Assembly (NCBI GenBank): GCA_027437055.1
Contig: DAIAOV010000001.1
Location: 295-49,045, forward strand
Reading direction: 5' to 3'
From: Legionella sp.
GTDB lineage: Bacteria; Pseudomonadota; Gammaproteobacteria; Legionellales; Legionellaceae
Length of the DNA stretch: 48,751 bases
Position numbers and translations under genes: made by a program. A model generated the notes under the pieces. That model saw nothing but the letters and a program-made list of their open reading frames with translations. It was not told the origin of the DNA and did not search any database. Position 1 is the stretch's first letter, and the number at the start of each line of letters is the position of its first letter. Positions 33,057 through 41,248 of the stretch are shown in pieces.

Positions 33057-33665
33057 TTACACTGAGGGAGCCATAATTACAGATTGTTTGCATTCTTCTT
33101 CTTTTTCTTTTACGCAAATAAGATTAGTGAACTCAACGGATACCAATGAATTGATTTGATAATCACCTGTACTCACATCAGAGGCAGTCATTGCAATGGT
33201 ATTTTCACCAGTATTCAAGTTAATCTCTACAGATAAAGTCTCATTCTCTTCAGCAACAACTGGCGCCATCAAACGTAATTTTATAGGGATTTTTTTAGCT
33301 AATTCTTTAGAGTATTTAACTAAAAAATCACACATATCAACAGACTCGTGGAAAAATTCACGTCCACCTGCGATTACCATGATCAACCCCTTTTCGCTTA
33401 GTGTGGTATTTTCCATAAATTCTCTTACTAATGACTCTACATGTTCCACTTGTTTTAAAGTAATAAAATGAACTAGTAGAGTTGAAGAGTCATGTGGATT
33501 AATTAAAGCAAATGCGACACAAGTTCTGAGCCCATCTGTACGCACATAACTATAGGAGTCTGATGCTTTAATAAGTACACCGTGGCTGGTTAATACTTGA
33601 TAAGTTTTCGATTTGCTTGTAGAAGGAGATGAGAGTAAATCGCTTGCAAGAAAAAAATTATACAT
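33057..33665 (-). CDS. Uncharacterised protein, possibly secreted effector
   Basis: 202 residues, no recognised domain. The middle part ACVAFALINP-like pattern (TCVAFALINPHDSSTLLVHF) followed by LVREFMENTTLSEKGLIMVI-AGGREF gives an alternating strand/helix pattern that faintly recalls CheD-like amidase folds, but the CheD catalytic residues were not identified. The C-terminus is acidic and charged (CVKEKEEECKQS), like Dot/Icm signals. A PmrA-like direct repeat lies about 150 bp upstream, and a 59-residue acidic gene follows. In L. pneumophila the genes next to legAS4 include effectors of unknown function (recollection, unverified). Function not assigned. Confidence 0.6.
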   Translation of the reverse strand: MYNFFLASDLLSSPSTSKSKTYQVLTSHGVLIKASDSYSYVRTDGLRTCVAFALINPHDSSTLLVHFITLKQVEHVESLVREFMENTTLSEKGLIMVIAGGREFFHESVDMCDFLVKYSKELAKKIPIKLRLMAPVVAEENETLSVEINLNTGENTIAMTASDVSTGDYQINSLVSVEFTNLICVKEKEEECKQSVIMAPSV

Positions 33666-33811
33666 AAATAGTCTCTAAAAATAATCAACTCCTTTTGTAC
33701 CCATAATACGATACGCGTAAGCTGTACATTCTTAGAGGAATAAGTGACGCACAAAACTTTTATAGCACCGCACAAAAAAATCATTCAAATTGACTGTTAT
33801 TTTACCCTAAA

Positions 33812-33831
33812 ATACTTAACAAAATATTAAA
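33812..33831 (-). promoter_or_regulatory. PmrA-like box (weak) upstream of the 202-residue gene
   Basis: On the minus strand TTTAATATT-TT-GTTAAGTAT reproduces the repeat spacing of the PmrA consensus with one mismatch in the first half and two in the second. It lies about 147 bp before the start codon, so its relevance is uncertain. Confidence 0.35.
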
Positions 33832-33855
33832 CCACAACAATTAATTCAATCTTCA

Positions 33856-33961
33856 CTTTGCACAGGACCAAAATAAAAAAACAGTATTTCGCCCTCCCTA
33901 TATCCCGCGGCTTATCCTCGGAACGTAGGCTGGGAGTATTTGATTTTTGTCCTGTGCAAAG
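33856..33961. mobile_element. Complete MITE-like element of about 106 bp
   Basis: The terminal inverted repeats CTTTGCACAGGACCAAAAT (33856-33874) and ATTTTTGTCCTGTGCAAAG (33943-33961) match at 18 of 19 positions. The flanks CAATCTTCA (33847-33855) and CAATCTGCA (33962-33970) form a 9-bp direct repeat with one mismatch, as expected of a target-site duplication. There is no coding content. A part-copy lies at 1850-1897. The parent transposase is not in the window. Confidence 0.78.
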
Positions 33962-34109
33962 CAATCTGCATTACTCTCAGAAAACATATATATTGATCAA
34001 TAAGATAATTACGTTAGATTATAAGAAATAATACGCCGGCCCACTTTTTTTAAACTATATCTTAATGGATTGACAGTGCGAAAGCCGGGGCAAAAAGCCC
34101 CAACAACTT

Positions 34110-35207
34110 TTATTGTTTCGCATGTAACAATCTATTTAACAACTGGTTGCCTAAATTAGCAGCTTTACCTTTGGCTTTATTTGTTAACACAACAACTCCT
34201 AGCTGTTTCGATGGAGAAAAACCAATGAAAGTACTAAACCCAATATTAGCACCATTTTTAGTAATCAATAATTGTTGGCCACGTTTAACACGCTGCCACC
34301 CTAAGCCTAAAACAAATCGTGGATTTACAACAAAATGGGGTTGTTGGGCAAATTGCATTGCTGATAATAGCTGGGGTGATGCATTCTCAACTTTGATACC
34401 TAAATTTGCTTTCATAAACGTTAGCATATCTGCAGCCGAAGAACGTAAAGCCCCTCCTCCTAAAAAATTAGCTGGAACATAGTGTGGCGCAGGATTATTG
34501 TTTGGATGATAGCCTTGAGCTTGAAGTGCCAATTTATCCTGAGGTAATGTAAAATAAGTGTTAGTCATTCCCAGTGGTTGGGTGATATTTTCTCTAAGTA
34601 AATTGGCCAATGGTTCACCTGTTGCATTCACTAAAACATATCCTAACAACCCAAAGCTCACATTAGAATATAAATAATGGCTGCCTATAGGTGTTTTTGG
34701 CTGCCAGGTTTTCAATTTATTAAAAAAGCCTTTAACATTTCCTGCCTTTATCCCAAACTGTTCCAATTGCCTATAAAAACTCGCAGTATGAGTTGCCAAA
34801 TGGACCACTTGCACTTGATCTATAGGTAACCCTTTAGTATTTGACAATCGCGGAATATATTTCACAACGGGATCCGTTAAACCCAATTTTCCAGCTTGTA
34901 CCTCTACACCGAGTAACGTAGTAACAAAAATTTTAGTGATAGAAGCTAATTCGAAAATGGTATCTTTGGTGACCGGGGTATTTTTACTTTTGTCAGCAAC
35001 TCCGTAATTAAAATAATAATCTTGCCCATTATAATAAATAGCTATAGCAGCTCCAGGAATTTGGTTATTAGCAAGAAAAGGTTTAACCGTTTTATTTACT
35101 ATCTGATTCACAGCCACATTGTCATCAGCTGCCTGAACAAAAGTAGTTAATAATGACAAGGCTGTAAACAATGATAAGAAAGTTTTAGAAAAATGATGCA
35201 GTCTCAT
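34110..35207 (-). CDS. Class C beta-lactamase-family serine hydrolase
   Basis: 365 residues with a signal peptide (FLSLFTALSLLTTFVQA). Serine-hydrolase motifs: S-x-x-K as ASITK (Ser89, Lys92), Y-x-N as LYSNVSF (Tyr180, Asn182), and the third box as TKNGANIG (317-319), where true AmpC enzymes have KTG. The LGMTNTYFTLP and LGGGALRSSAADMLTFM blocks are typical of AmpC-like proteins. It could be a beta-lactamase, a D,D-peptidase or esterase of the same fold; the Thr-to-Asn change in KTG makes the substrate uncertain. Periplasmic. It stands alone, without an ampR neighbour, so no beta-lactam induction circuit is visible. Confidence 0.85.
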   Translation of the reverse strand: MRLHHFSKTFLSLFTALSLLTTFVQAADDNVAVNQIVNKTVKPFLANNQIPGAAIAIYYNGQDYYFNYGVADKSKNTPVTKDTIFELASITKIFVTTLLGVEVQAGKLGLTDPVVKYIPRLSNTKGLPIDQVQVVHLATHTASFYRQLEQFGIKAGNVKGFFNKLKTWQPKTPIGSHYLYSNVSFGLLGYVLVNATGEPLANLLRENITQPLGMTNTYFTLPQDKLALQAQGYHPNNNPAPHYVPANFLGGGALRSSAADMLTFMKANLGIKVENASPQLLSAMQFAQQPHFVVNPRFVLGLGWQRVKRGQQLLITKNGANIGFSTFIGFSPSKQLGVVVLTNKAKGKAANLGNQLLNRLLHAKQ

Positions 35208-35515
35208 AATAAGCTTCGTCCTTAATACTTAAATAATATGAATGAATTCCAATTTGCATCTTACTGTATCAAAAATATAAAATAAATTCACATGCTCCTG
35301 CCATCCAAAGCGCGCGGCTGTCCCATCTTAATTTGCTCTGAGGCTACTCAGTTAGCGCGATCTGCTCCCTTCGCCCTTGAGGGAGAAGGGTTGGGGATGA
35401 GGGTGCAGGGCAATAGCGAGGCCCAACAAAATATCGGATAATTGTTGGGTTACGCTATGCTAATTAGTTAAGGAAAGCCCAGATACGATTATGGATGTAT
35501 ACAGAGCAGAACAGA
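35208..35515. other. Intergenic region with inverted repeat
   Basis: GCCCAACAA (35422 on) and TTGTTGGGTTACGC (35444 on) form an inverted repeat around AATATCGGATAA, preceded by a GGGAGAAGGGTTGGGGATGA purine block. It resembles dispersed intergenic elements of Legionella; no gene was seen. Confidence 0.4.
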
Positions 35516-37210
35516 TTAACAATTCATGCTTGCACTGGCAGTACTCATAACGGCTAGCTCTTTTAAAAGATATTTCGGAACCTTATATTCTGTCGCGTTA
35601 AGCACCTCGATAAGCTCTGCTTTATTATCAGCAGACAAGTCTTCAATAGCTAATTGAAATTCTTCGATAGCTATTTTCTTATTAGATTGGCTTACATGAA
35701 CAAATTGAGAAGCAAAATACGTGGGATAAAGATCCAGTAAAATTTTGACTTTGGCTATCTCTTCATTTTTAATGCAACGTAACACAATGTCTAAATTATC
35801 TTTATCAAGATGATTAAATAAATCAGCAAAAATCTCGTCCTGTTTGCTTATTAAAGTCATAATAAGTTTGAAATCTTCATCTGAAAGAATTGAAATTGCT
35901 TGATGTACAAAGGTCTTATCCTCTCTATCATGGGCTAATGTATTTGCCCCTTTTCTTATTAAAATTTGAAGTATATTTATATAAACCATTTTCTCTTCTG
36001 TTGCAGCTTGAGCATAACCCTCTAAAGCCAAAAATAATGGGCAATTACCCGAATGATTTTGTTGTCTATTAATATTAACGCCATGGTTTACTAACCAGCA
36101 CACATTATCCAATTGCCCGTTGAAACAAGCATACATTAGAGGAGTAAATGCATCAGCCTTATCAAAGTCTAAAATCGCTCCGTCCTTGCTCCTTTTAAGA
36201 TAGGGAAAATCGAAGGTAGAGGCATCAAGAGAATCCTCATCTAATTCTAATAAAGATCGATTCTCAAGAACGACCTCACCAACCTCAGTAGCATATAGTT
36301 TGTCATTTTTACGCAGGTTGAATATTTTTATATTCATGAGAATGTACATTGGAGTGTAATGTTTAGAATTATCTTCATGTAATTGTTGTGCTGACATTTC
36401 ACCATCTTCAGGATTTAAAAAGAAATACACTTTAGAGGTCTCTTCACTGTATTCACTATAATCAATAAGAATCGAAGTACCTGGTTGTATATCTTTAGTT
36501 GTGACCACCTTGGCAACTACCTTTTGCTGAAATGTCCCCCGCTGGAATTTAGCATTATTTTGGGTATCAGAAAAATTGGCGTAGCGAGTAAAATTACCTT
36601 TTTTTACAGCATCAACAAATTTCCCACCAACCTTCATTGTATAACTATTATCTGCTTGCGGATTGTTTTCAAAATATTCACTAAATTCCTCCTGACTCAT
36701 AAAAAGTTCACCCGTATAGAGCCCAAGACACGTTCCAGCAGGTATAAATGTTCTTGCAACTAATCCTCTCCCATTATGTTTTTGTAGGAGATTGACGGGC
36801 TTTACTGATACTAACTCAGGTTTGTCTAGCGGGCTTGAGATGTAATCCTCTGGTTGCATATTATCAATACCAAGATCGTTTAATAATTGTTCTTGAACCT
36901 TAGGAGAGTCAACATCCATGGCATTTGCATTTTTTTTCTTTCTAGGAGTTGAAAAGAACGTATGTCTTTCTTTGGTCACTCCATGTTTACTCTTTATTTC
37001 GTCTCTAATCTTTTTTCTTTTTTCTTTAGGGGATGCAAATTTAGTAAAACTAGTTTCATAACCATCAAATTTCGATGGGATTTTTATAATTCTCTTTGCT
37101 TTGTTTGTTTGCTTTACTTGATTTATTTGCTTTACTTGATTTGTTTGCTTTACTTGATTTGTTTGCTTTGTTTGCTTAGGCACGATTCTTATCCCAATAG
37201 AAAAGCACAT
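35516..37210 (-). CDS. SET-domain plus ankyrin protein (LegAS4/RomA-like effector candidate)
   Basis: 564 residues from ATG 37210 (GTG 37219 is an in-frame alternative; neither has a good ribosome site). The N-terminus has pentapeptide repeats (QTNQV/VKQTN) and basic clusters (KEKRKKIRDEIKSK, TPRKKK), likely nuclear or nucleolar signals. Residues about 144-254 form a SET domain: GRGLVARTFIPAGTCLGLYT, NFTRYANFSDTQNNA (the RFINHS..PN position), and DIQPGTSILIDYSEYS. Residues about 352-442 hold ankyrin repeats (AFTPLMYACFNGQLDNVCWL). The same combination is known in Legionella LegAS4/RomA, which methylates host histone H3. RYANFSD lacks the exact NHS triplet, so activity needs testing. It sits between the beta-lactamase-like gene and map, as in L. 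pneumophila by recollection. Confidence 0.85.
   Translation of the reverse strand: MCFSIGIRIVPKQTKQTNQVKQTNQVKQINQVKQTNKAKRIIKIPSKFDGYETSFTKFASPKEKRKKIRDEIKSKHGVTKERHTFFSTPRKKKNANAMDVDSPKVQEQLLNDLGIDNMQPEDYISSPLDKPELVSVKPVNLLQKHNGRGLVARTFIPAGTCLGLYTGELFMSQEEFSEYFENNPQADNSYTMKVGGKFVDAVKKGNFTRYANFSDTQNNAKFQRGTFQQKVVAKVVTTKDIQPGTSILIDYSEYSEETSKVYFFLNPEDGEMSAQQLHEDNSKHYTPMYILMNIKIFNLRKNDKLYATEVGEVVLENRSLLELDEDSLDASTFDFPYLKRSKDGAILDFDKADAFTPLMYACFNGQLDNVCWLVNHGVNINRQQNHSGNCPLFLALEGYAQAATEEKMVYINILQILIRKGANTLAHDREDKTFVHQAISILSDEDFKLIMTLISKQDEIFADLFNHLDKDNLDIVLRCIKNEEIAKVKILLDLYPTYFASQFVHVSQSNKKIAIEEFQLAIEDLSADNKAELIEVLNATEYKVPKYLLKELAVMSTASASMNC
37096..37176 (-). repeat. 15-bp tandem repeats in the SET-ankyrin gene
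   Basis: GCTTTACTTGATTTG units (plus-strand reading) repeat about four to five times with slight variation. They encode the VKQTN pentapeptide array near the protein N-terminus. Copy number is likely to vary between strains. Confidence 0.8.
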
Positions 37211-37386
37211 ATTATACACAATTGAGCATAATTAGCGCAACAAGATCTTTTTTTGCCAGCCATTGCCTGTTATAGTTGTCTCATCCAAACAAAATGACCT
37301 GCTTAATAAAAAGTTGAAGTGAGGAACTCTGTTGCTCGACTAGCGCATGTGCTAACATTAAGATAATGTGATATTTGGGATACCAT

Positions 37387-38151
37387 ATGGCTGTTACAAT
37401 TAAAACACCCGATGAAATTGAAAAAATGCGCGTTGCTGGCCAACTTGCCGCCGAAGTCCTTGAAATGATTGGTCCTCATGTACAAGAAGGTGTTAGCACT
37501 GAGGAATTAAATACTATTTGTCATGATTACATAGTTAATGTGCAACAAGCGATCCCGGCCCCCTTGAATTACAATGGATTCCCGAAATCTATTTGTACCT
37601 CGATAAATCATGTAGTGTGTCATGGAATTCCAGGAAAAAAGATTTTAAAAAAAGGCGATATCATTAACATTGATATAACAGTCATTAAAGAGGGGTATCA
37701 TGGAGATACTAGTAAAATGTTTTTTATCGGTTCTCCCTCTATCAAAGCAAAACATGTAGTCGAAGTTGCTCATGAATGTTTATTCATTGGAATTGATATG
37801 GTCAAGCCAGGTGCTTTACTCGGTGATATCGGTCATGCCATCCAACAACATGCAGAAAAAAATCGTTGTTCTGTAGTGAGGGATTATTGTGGTCATGGCA
37901 TTGGACGGGTCTTTCACGAAGATCCTCAAGTCTTACACTATGGCATACCCGGTACTGGAATGAGATTGGAGCCAGGTATGACCTTTACCATAGAGCCTAT
38001 GGTAAACGTTGGTAAGCATCATACCCGCTTATTACCAGATAATTGGACTGTGGTGACTAAAGATCATAGCCTTTCGGCCCAATGGGAGCATACCTTGTTG
38101 GTTACTGATGATGGTGTAGAAATTTTAACTCTGCGCAATGAAGAACGATAA
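37387..38151 (+). CDS. map: Type I methionine aminopeptidase
   Basis: 254 residues from ATG 37387, with GGGAT six bases upstream; the longer frame from 37375 lacks support. The five metal ligands of type I enzymes are in view: Asp in INIDITVIKEGYHGDTS (two Asp), His in CGHGIGRVFHEDP, Glu in FTIEPMVNVG and the final Glu in SAQWEHTLLVTDDG. HGIPGKKILKKGDIIN and NHVVCHGIP are family blocks. It removes the initiator Met from nascent proteins. It overlaps glnD by 14 bp, a coupling also seen in other gammaproteobacteria (map-glnD). Confidence 0.96.
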   Translation: MAVTIKTPDEIEKMRVAGQLAAEVLEMIGPHVQEGVSTEELNTICHDYIVNVQQAIPAPLNYNGFPKSICTSINHVVCHGIPGKKILKKGDIINIDITVIKEGYHGDTSKMFFIGSPSIKAKHVVEVAHECLFIGIDMVKPGALLGDIGHAIQQHAEKNRCSVVRDYCGHGIGRVFHEDPQVLHYGIPGTGMRLEPGMTFTIEPMVNVGKHHTRLLPDNWTVVTKDHSLSAQWEHTLLVTDDGVEILTLRNEER

Positions 38152-40723
38152 TCACATTCTTAAAAACACCATTCGACAATTTAAAGAAACTTTATGCACC
38201 GAATTTAGTCAAAAAGGGAATATTAGCTCTGTTACTCGTAAGTTAGCTGTTTTTATTGATACTATTTTAATTACCTTATTTGAAAAAAATAAACTTGGTC
38301 AAGGAGAGCATTTCTGCCTCCTTGCCCTTGGAAGCTACGGACGCAGAGAATTACAGCTTCATTCTGACATCGATTTATTATTGTTACATACAGACAAGGT
38401 TTCCAAAACACTCCTCAATCGCGCGCAAACCTTTATTCAAGATTGCTGGGATATAGGCCTTGAGGTCAGCCATCAAATTACTACTGTTCAATCCTGCGCT
38501 TCCCTGGCCGCTGAAGATTTAAGTGTTATTTCCAGCATTATGGATATGTTTTTATTATGCGGTCGTGGTACGCTAATGGAAGAATTAATATATCAAACGC
38601 ATCCCTTGCATATGTGGCCCAGCCATGAATATTTTTTTGCCAAGCAACAAGAACAAAAAAATCGCTATGAAAAATATGGGGAAACAGCTTATAACCTAGA
38701 ACCTAATGTAAAATATGGACCAGGTGGCTTACGTGATTTGCACATTTTACTGAGTATCAGCAAGCGCCATTTTAATGTCAAAAAACTAGCTGATGGCATT
38801 AACTACGGATTTATCACCGATAAAGAATACGAAGAATTAATCTATTGCCAACACTTTCTTTGGAAAGTGCGCTTTGCCCTGCATATGCTTGCTGAGAAAC
38901 CAGAAGAACGTTTGTCTTTTGATTATCAAGTCAAGCTGGCCCAAGTTTTTGATTATCAAGATGAGCCACATTCTCTTGCTATTGAACAATTCATGAAAGA
39001 CTATTTTAAGATTATCAAACGTACTAGAGAACTAAATGAAATGCTCTTGCAATGGTTTGATGAAACTATAGTCCATCATCAAAAACAAAAATTAACTCGA
39101 TTAGACAATGAGTTTCAGCTATCTAATAATTACATTGAAGTTCGTAATACACGAATATTTAATCATCATCCACAGTCATTACTCAAATTGTTTTTGTGGA
39201 TAGCTCAAAGACCTGAGATTGATGGTGTCAGAGCCAGCACCATCCGTTTAATTAGAGAGTCACTTTATTTAATGAATAGGCGGTTTAGAAGCTCTCCAGA
39301 AGCAACTGTAACCTTTCTTAATATTCTAAAAACAGGCAATGATCCTTATGAGGCCTTACAAAGAATGAATCGTTATGGAGTTTTGGCTCATTATCTAGAT
39401 TGCTTTGCCGCAGTTACAGGGCAAATGCAGTATGATTTATTTCATGCTTATACTGTAGATCAACATACTCTTTTTGTTATTCGTAATATTGCTCGATTTA
39501 AGAAAAAACAATATGAAAAGCAATTTCCCTTATGTGCCAAAGTGATCAGTACTCTAGATAAGCCTGAAATTTTATATTTGAGCGCCCTATTTCATGACAT
39601 TGCCAAAGGCCGCGGAGGTGACCATTCAGAATTGGGAGCAATTGAAGTCCAACAATTCGCTCAACGCCACCAAATGGAGCAAGAAGACACTGAATTATTA
39701 GTATGGCTTGTTCGCTATCATCTATTAATGTCTCAAACTGCCCAACGACAAGATATTTATGATCCCAAAACCATAGAACACTTCTGTCAATTATTGCCAC
39801 AATCCAGGTATCTGGATTATCTTTATTTGCTCACTGTTGCAGACATATGCGGTACTAATCCTTCTTTATGGAATGCGTGGAAAGATTCTCTGTTGAAGGA
39901 GTTATATAATGCAGCTAAGCATATGTTTCAAAAAGAACAAAAGCTAATGGATGAAACTGCACTCATAGCTGCTCGTAAACAATATGCTTTAAATATTTTA
40001 GTTTCAGAAGGCATGCAATCCGATGCTATTAATAGACTGTGGAATCAATTCAAAGGAAAATATTTTCTTCATGAGTCCCCTGAAGTCATAGCAAGGCATT
40101 CTAAAGCGATTCTAACAACCAAACAATTTCCTTTAGTAATGATCATGCCTCATCACAGTCAAGGAGGAACAGAGGTCTTTATTTATATGCCCCATAGAGA
40201 TGAACGTTTTACCATCACTACCTCTGTATTAAGCAATCATCATGTCACGATTCAAGAAGCAGCAATTATTACCTGTGATAATCAGTTTGATTTGGACACC
40301 TATGTTATTTTAGATGAGCAAAATCAAGCTTTTTTTGACGAGCACCGTACAGCAGAGATTCAAAAGGACTTATGTTTTCATTTGAGTAATCAAGAGCATC
40401 TACCTCTTATTTCACGAAAAAGACTACCTAGAGCTCTAGCTCATTTTAATGTCAAAACACAAATCATTTATAATGAAGATGAACTTCATCAGCATACTCG
40501 TATGTTTTTAGTCGCTAATGACAGGCCTGGTCTTCTCGCCATGGTAAGTAGAGTTTTTCTTGACCTATCGATACATTTGCATAATGCTAAAATTGCAACT
40601 GCAGGAGAACGTGCTGAGGATACATTCTATATTACCAATCATGAAAACAAACCGCTTGATGCAACGGAAAAAGAAATTTTACGTCAGAAATTAAGTGACA
40701 CTCTATCAAACTCATCAGAGTAA
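38138..40723 (+). CDS. glnD: Bifunctional [protein-PII] uridylyltransferase/uridylyl-removing enzyme
   Basis: 861 residues. The nucleotidyltransferase domain has GSYGRRELQLHSDIDLLL (Gly65 to Asp79), the HD domain has LFHDIAKGRGGDHSELGA (His486, Asp487), and two ACT domains follow: around 695-760 (VFIYMPHRDERFTITTSV) and at the C-terminus (MFLVANDRPGLLAMVSRVFL). The order NT-HD-ACT-ACT is that of GlnD, the glutamine sensor that adds or removes UMP on PII proteins and so controls glutamine synthetase. The start overlaps the map stop region. A part-copy of the palindromic repeat follows. Confidence 0.95.
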   Translation: MKNDNHILKNTIRQFKETLCTEFSQKGNISSVTRKLAVFIDTILITLFEKNKLGQGEHFCLLALGSYGRRELQLHSDIDLLLLHTDKVSKTLLNRAQTFIQDCWDIGLEVSHQITTVQSCASLAAEDLSVISSIMDMFLLCGRGTLMEELIYQTHPLHMWPSHEYFFAKQQEQKNRYEKYGETAYNLEPNVKYGPGGLRDLHILLSISKRHFNVKKLADGINYGFITDKEYEELIYCQHFLWKVRFALHMLAEKPEERLSFDYQVKLAQVFDYQDEPHSLAIEQFMKDYFKIIKRTRELNEMLLQWFDETIVHHQKQKLTRLDNEFQLSNNYIEVRNTRIFNHHPQSLLKLFLWIAQRPEIDGVRASTIRLIRESLYLMNRRFRSSPEATVTFLNILKTGNDPYEALQRMNRYGVLAHYLDCFAAVTGQMQYDLFHAYTVDQHTLFVIRNIARFKKKQYEKQFPLCAKVISTLDKPEILYLSALFHDIAKGRGGDHSELGAIEVQQFAQRHQMEQEDTELLVWLVRYHLLMSQTAQRQDIYDPKTIEHFCQLLPQSRYLDYLYLLTVADICGTNPSLWNAWKDSLLKELYNAAKHMFQKEQKLMDETALIAARKQYALNILVSEGMQSDAINRLWNQFKGKYFLHESPEVIARHSKAILTTKQFPLVMIMPHHSQGGTEVFIYMPHRDERFTITTSVLSNHHVTIQEAAIITCDNQFDLDTYVILDEQNQAFFDEHRTAEIQKDLCFHLSNQEHLPLISRKRLPRALAHFNVKTQIIYNEDELHQHTRMFLVANDRPGLLAMVSRVFLDLSIHLHNAKIATAGERAEDTFYITNHENKPLDATEKEILRQKLSDTLSNSSE

Positions 40724-40738
40724 GTTAGAGTTTTGGGG

Positions 40739-40764
40739 TAACTGTTCAAGCAATGGCGTCAACG
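40739..40764. repeat. Dispersed palindromic repeat, copy E (left arm only)
   Basis: GTAACTGTTCAAGCAATGGC followed by GTCAAC matches the left arm of copies A and C. No right arm is present before tadA. Confidence 0.6.
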
Positions 40765-40792
40765 GTTGCGTTTTTTGTTGCTCGACCGATAA

Positions 40793-41248
40793 CTATCGGC
40801 ATGCTTTAAAAAAATCAGTTAACAGCAAAGAACACTCTTGCTGCATAATCCCTTCATCTATAATCACTTTATGATTCAAAGGATATCCTTGCAGTAAATT
40901 AAATACTGATCCCGCCGCACCAACCTTCAGATCTCGGGTTGCAAAAACTAAGCGTTTAATGCGCGCATGAACAATAAGCCCCGCACACATAACACAAGGC
41001 TCGAGCGTAACATAAAGAGTTGTATCTAATAATCGATGATTTTTAACGATTTGAGAAGCTTGTCTTATCGCATTAATTTCAGCATGCCCTGAAGGATCAT
41101 GGCTATTTTGTAGGGTATTTCTGCCTAAACCTATAAGCTCGTTGTTCTGATTAATTAACACAGCTCCAACAGGCACCTCCCCTGCGGATTGCGCAAGAAC
41201 AGCCTGTTGATATGCCTGTTGCATCCAATAACGGTCACTCATTCCCAT
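40793..41248 (-). CDS. tadA: tRNA-specific adenosine deaminase
   Basis: 151 residues. Zinc site: HAEINAI with the His and catalytic Glu, and PCVMCAG with two Cys ligands. [20 protein letters not shown] at the start is typical of TadA, which converts A34 to inosine in tRNA-Arg(ACG). The start is ATG 41248 or 41242. It overlaps guaA by 10 bp and is the last gene of the guaB-guaA-tadA run. Confidence 0.95.
   Translation of the reverse strand: MGMSDRYWMQQAYQQAVLAQSAGEVPVGAVLINQNNELIGLGRNTLQNSHDPSGHAEINAIRQASQIVKNHRLLDTTLYVTLEPCVMCAGLIVHARIKRLVFATRDLKVGAAGSVFNLLQGYPLNHKVIIDEGIMQQECSLLLTDFFKACR

Noticed and set aside
34147-34482. 111-residue plus-strand frame within the beta-lactamase-like gene
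   Set aside because: Antisense shadow without any independent feature.
37096-37176. CRISPR-like short repeats
   Set aside because: 15-bp units without spacers, in frame, coding for pentapeptides. The 60-bp units at 15150 are likewise coding tandem repeats.
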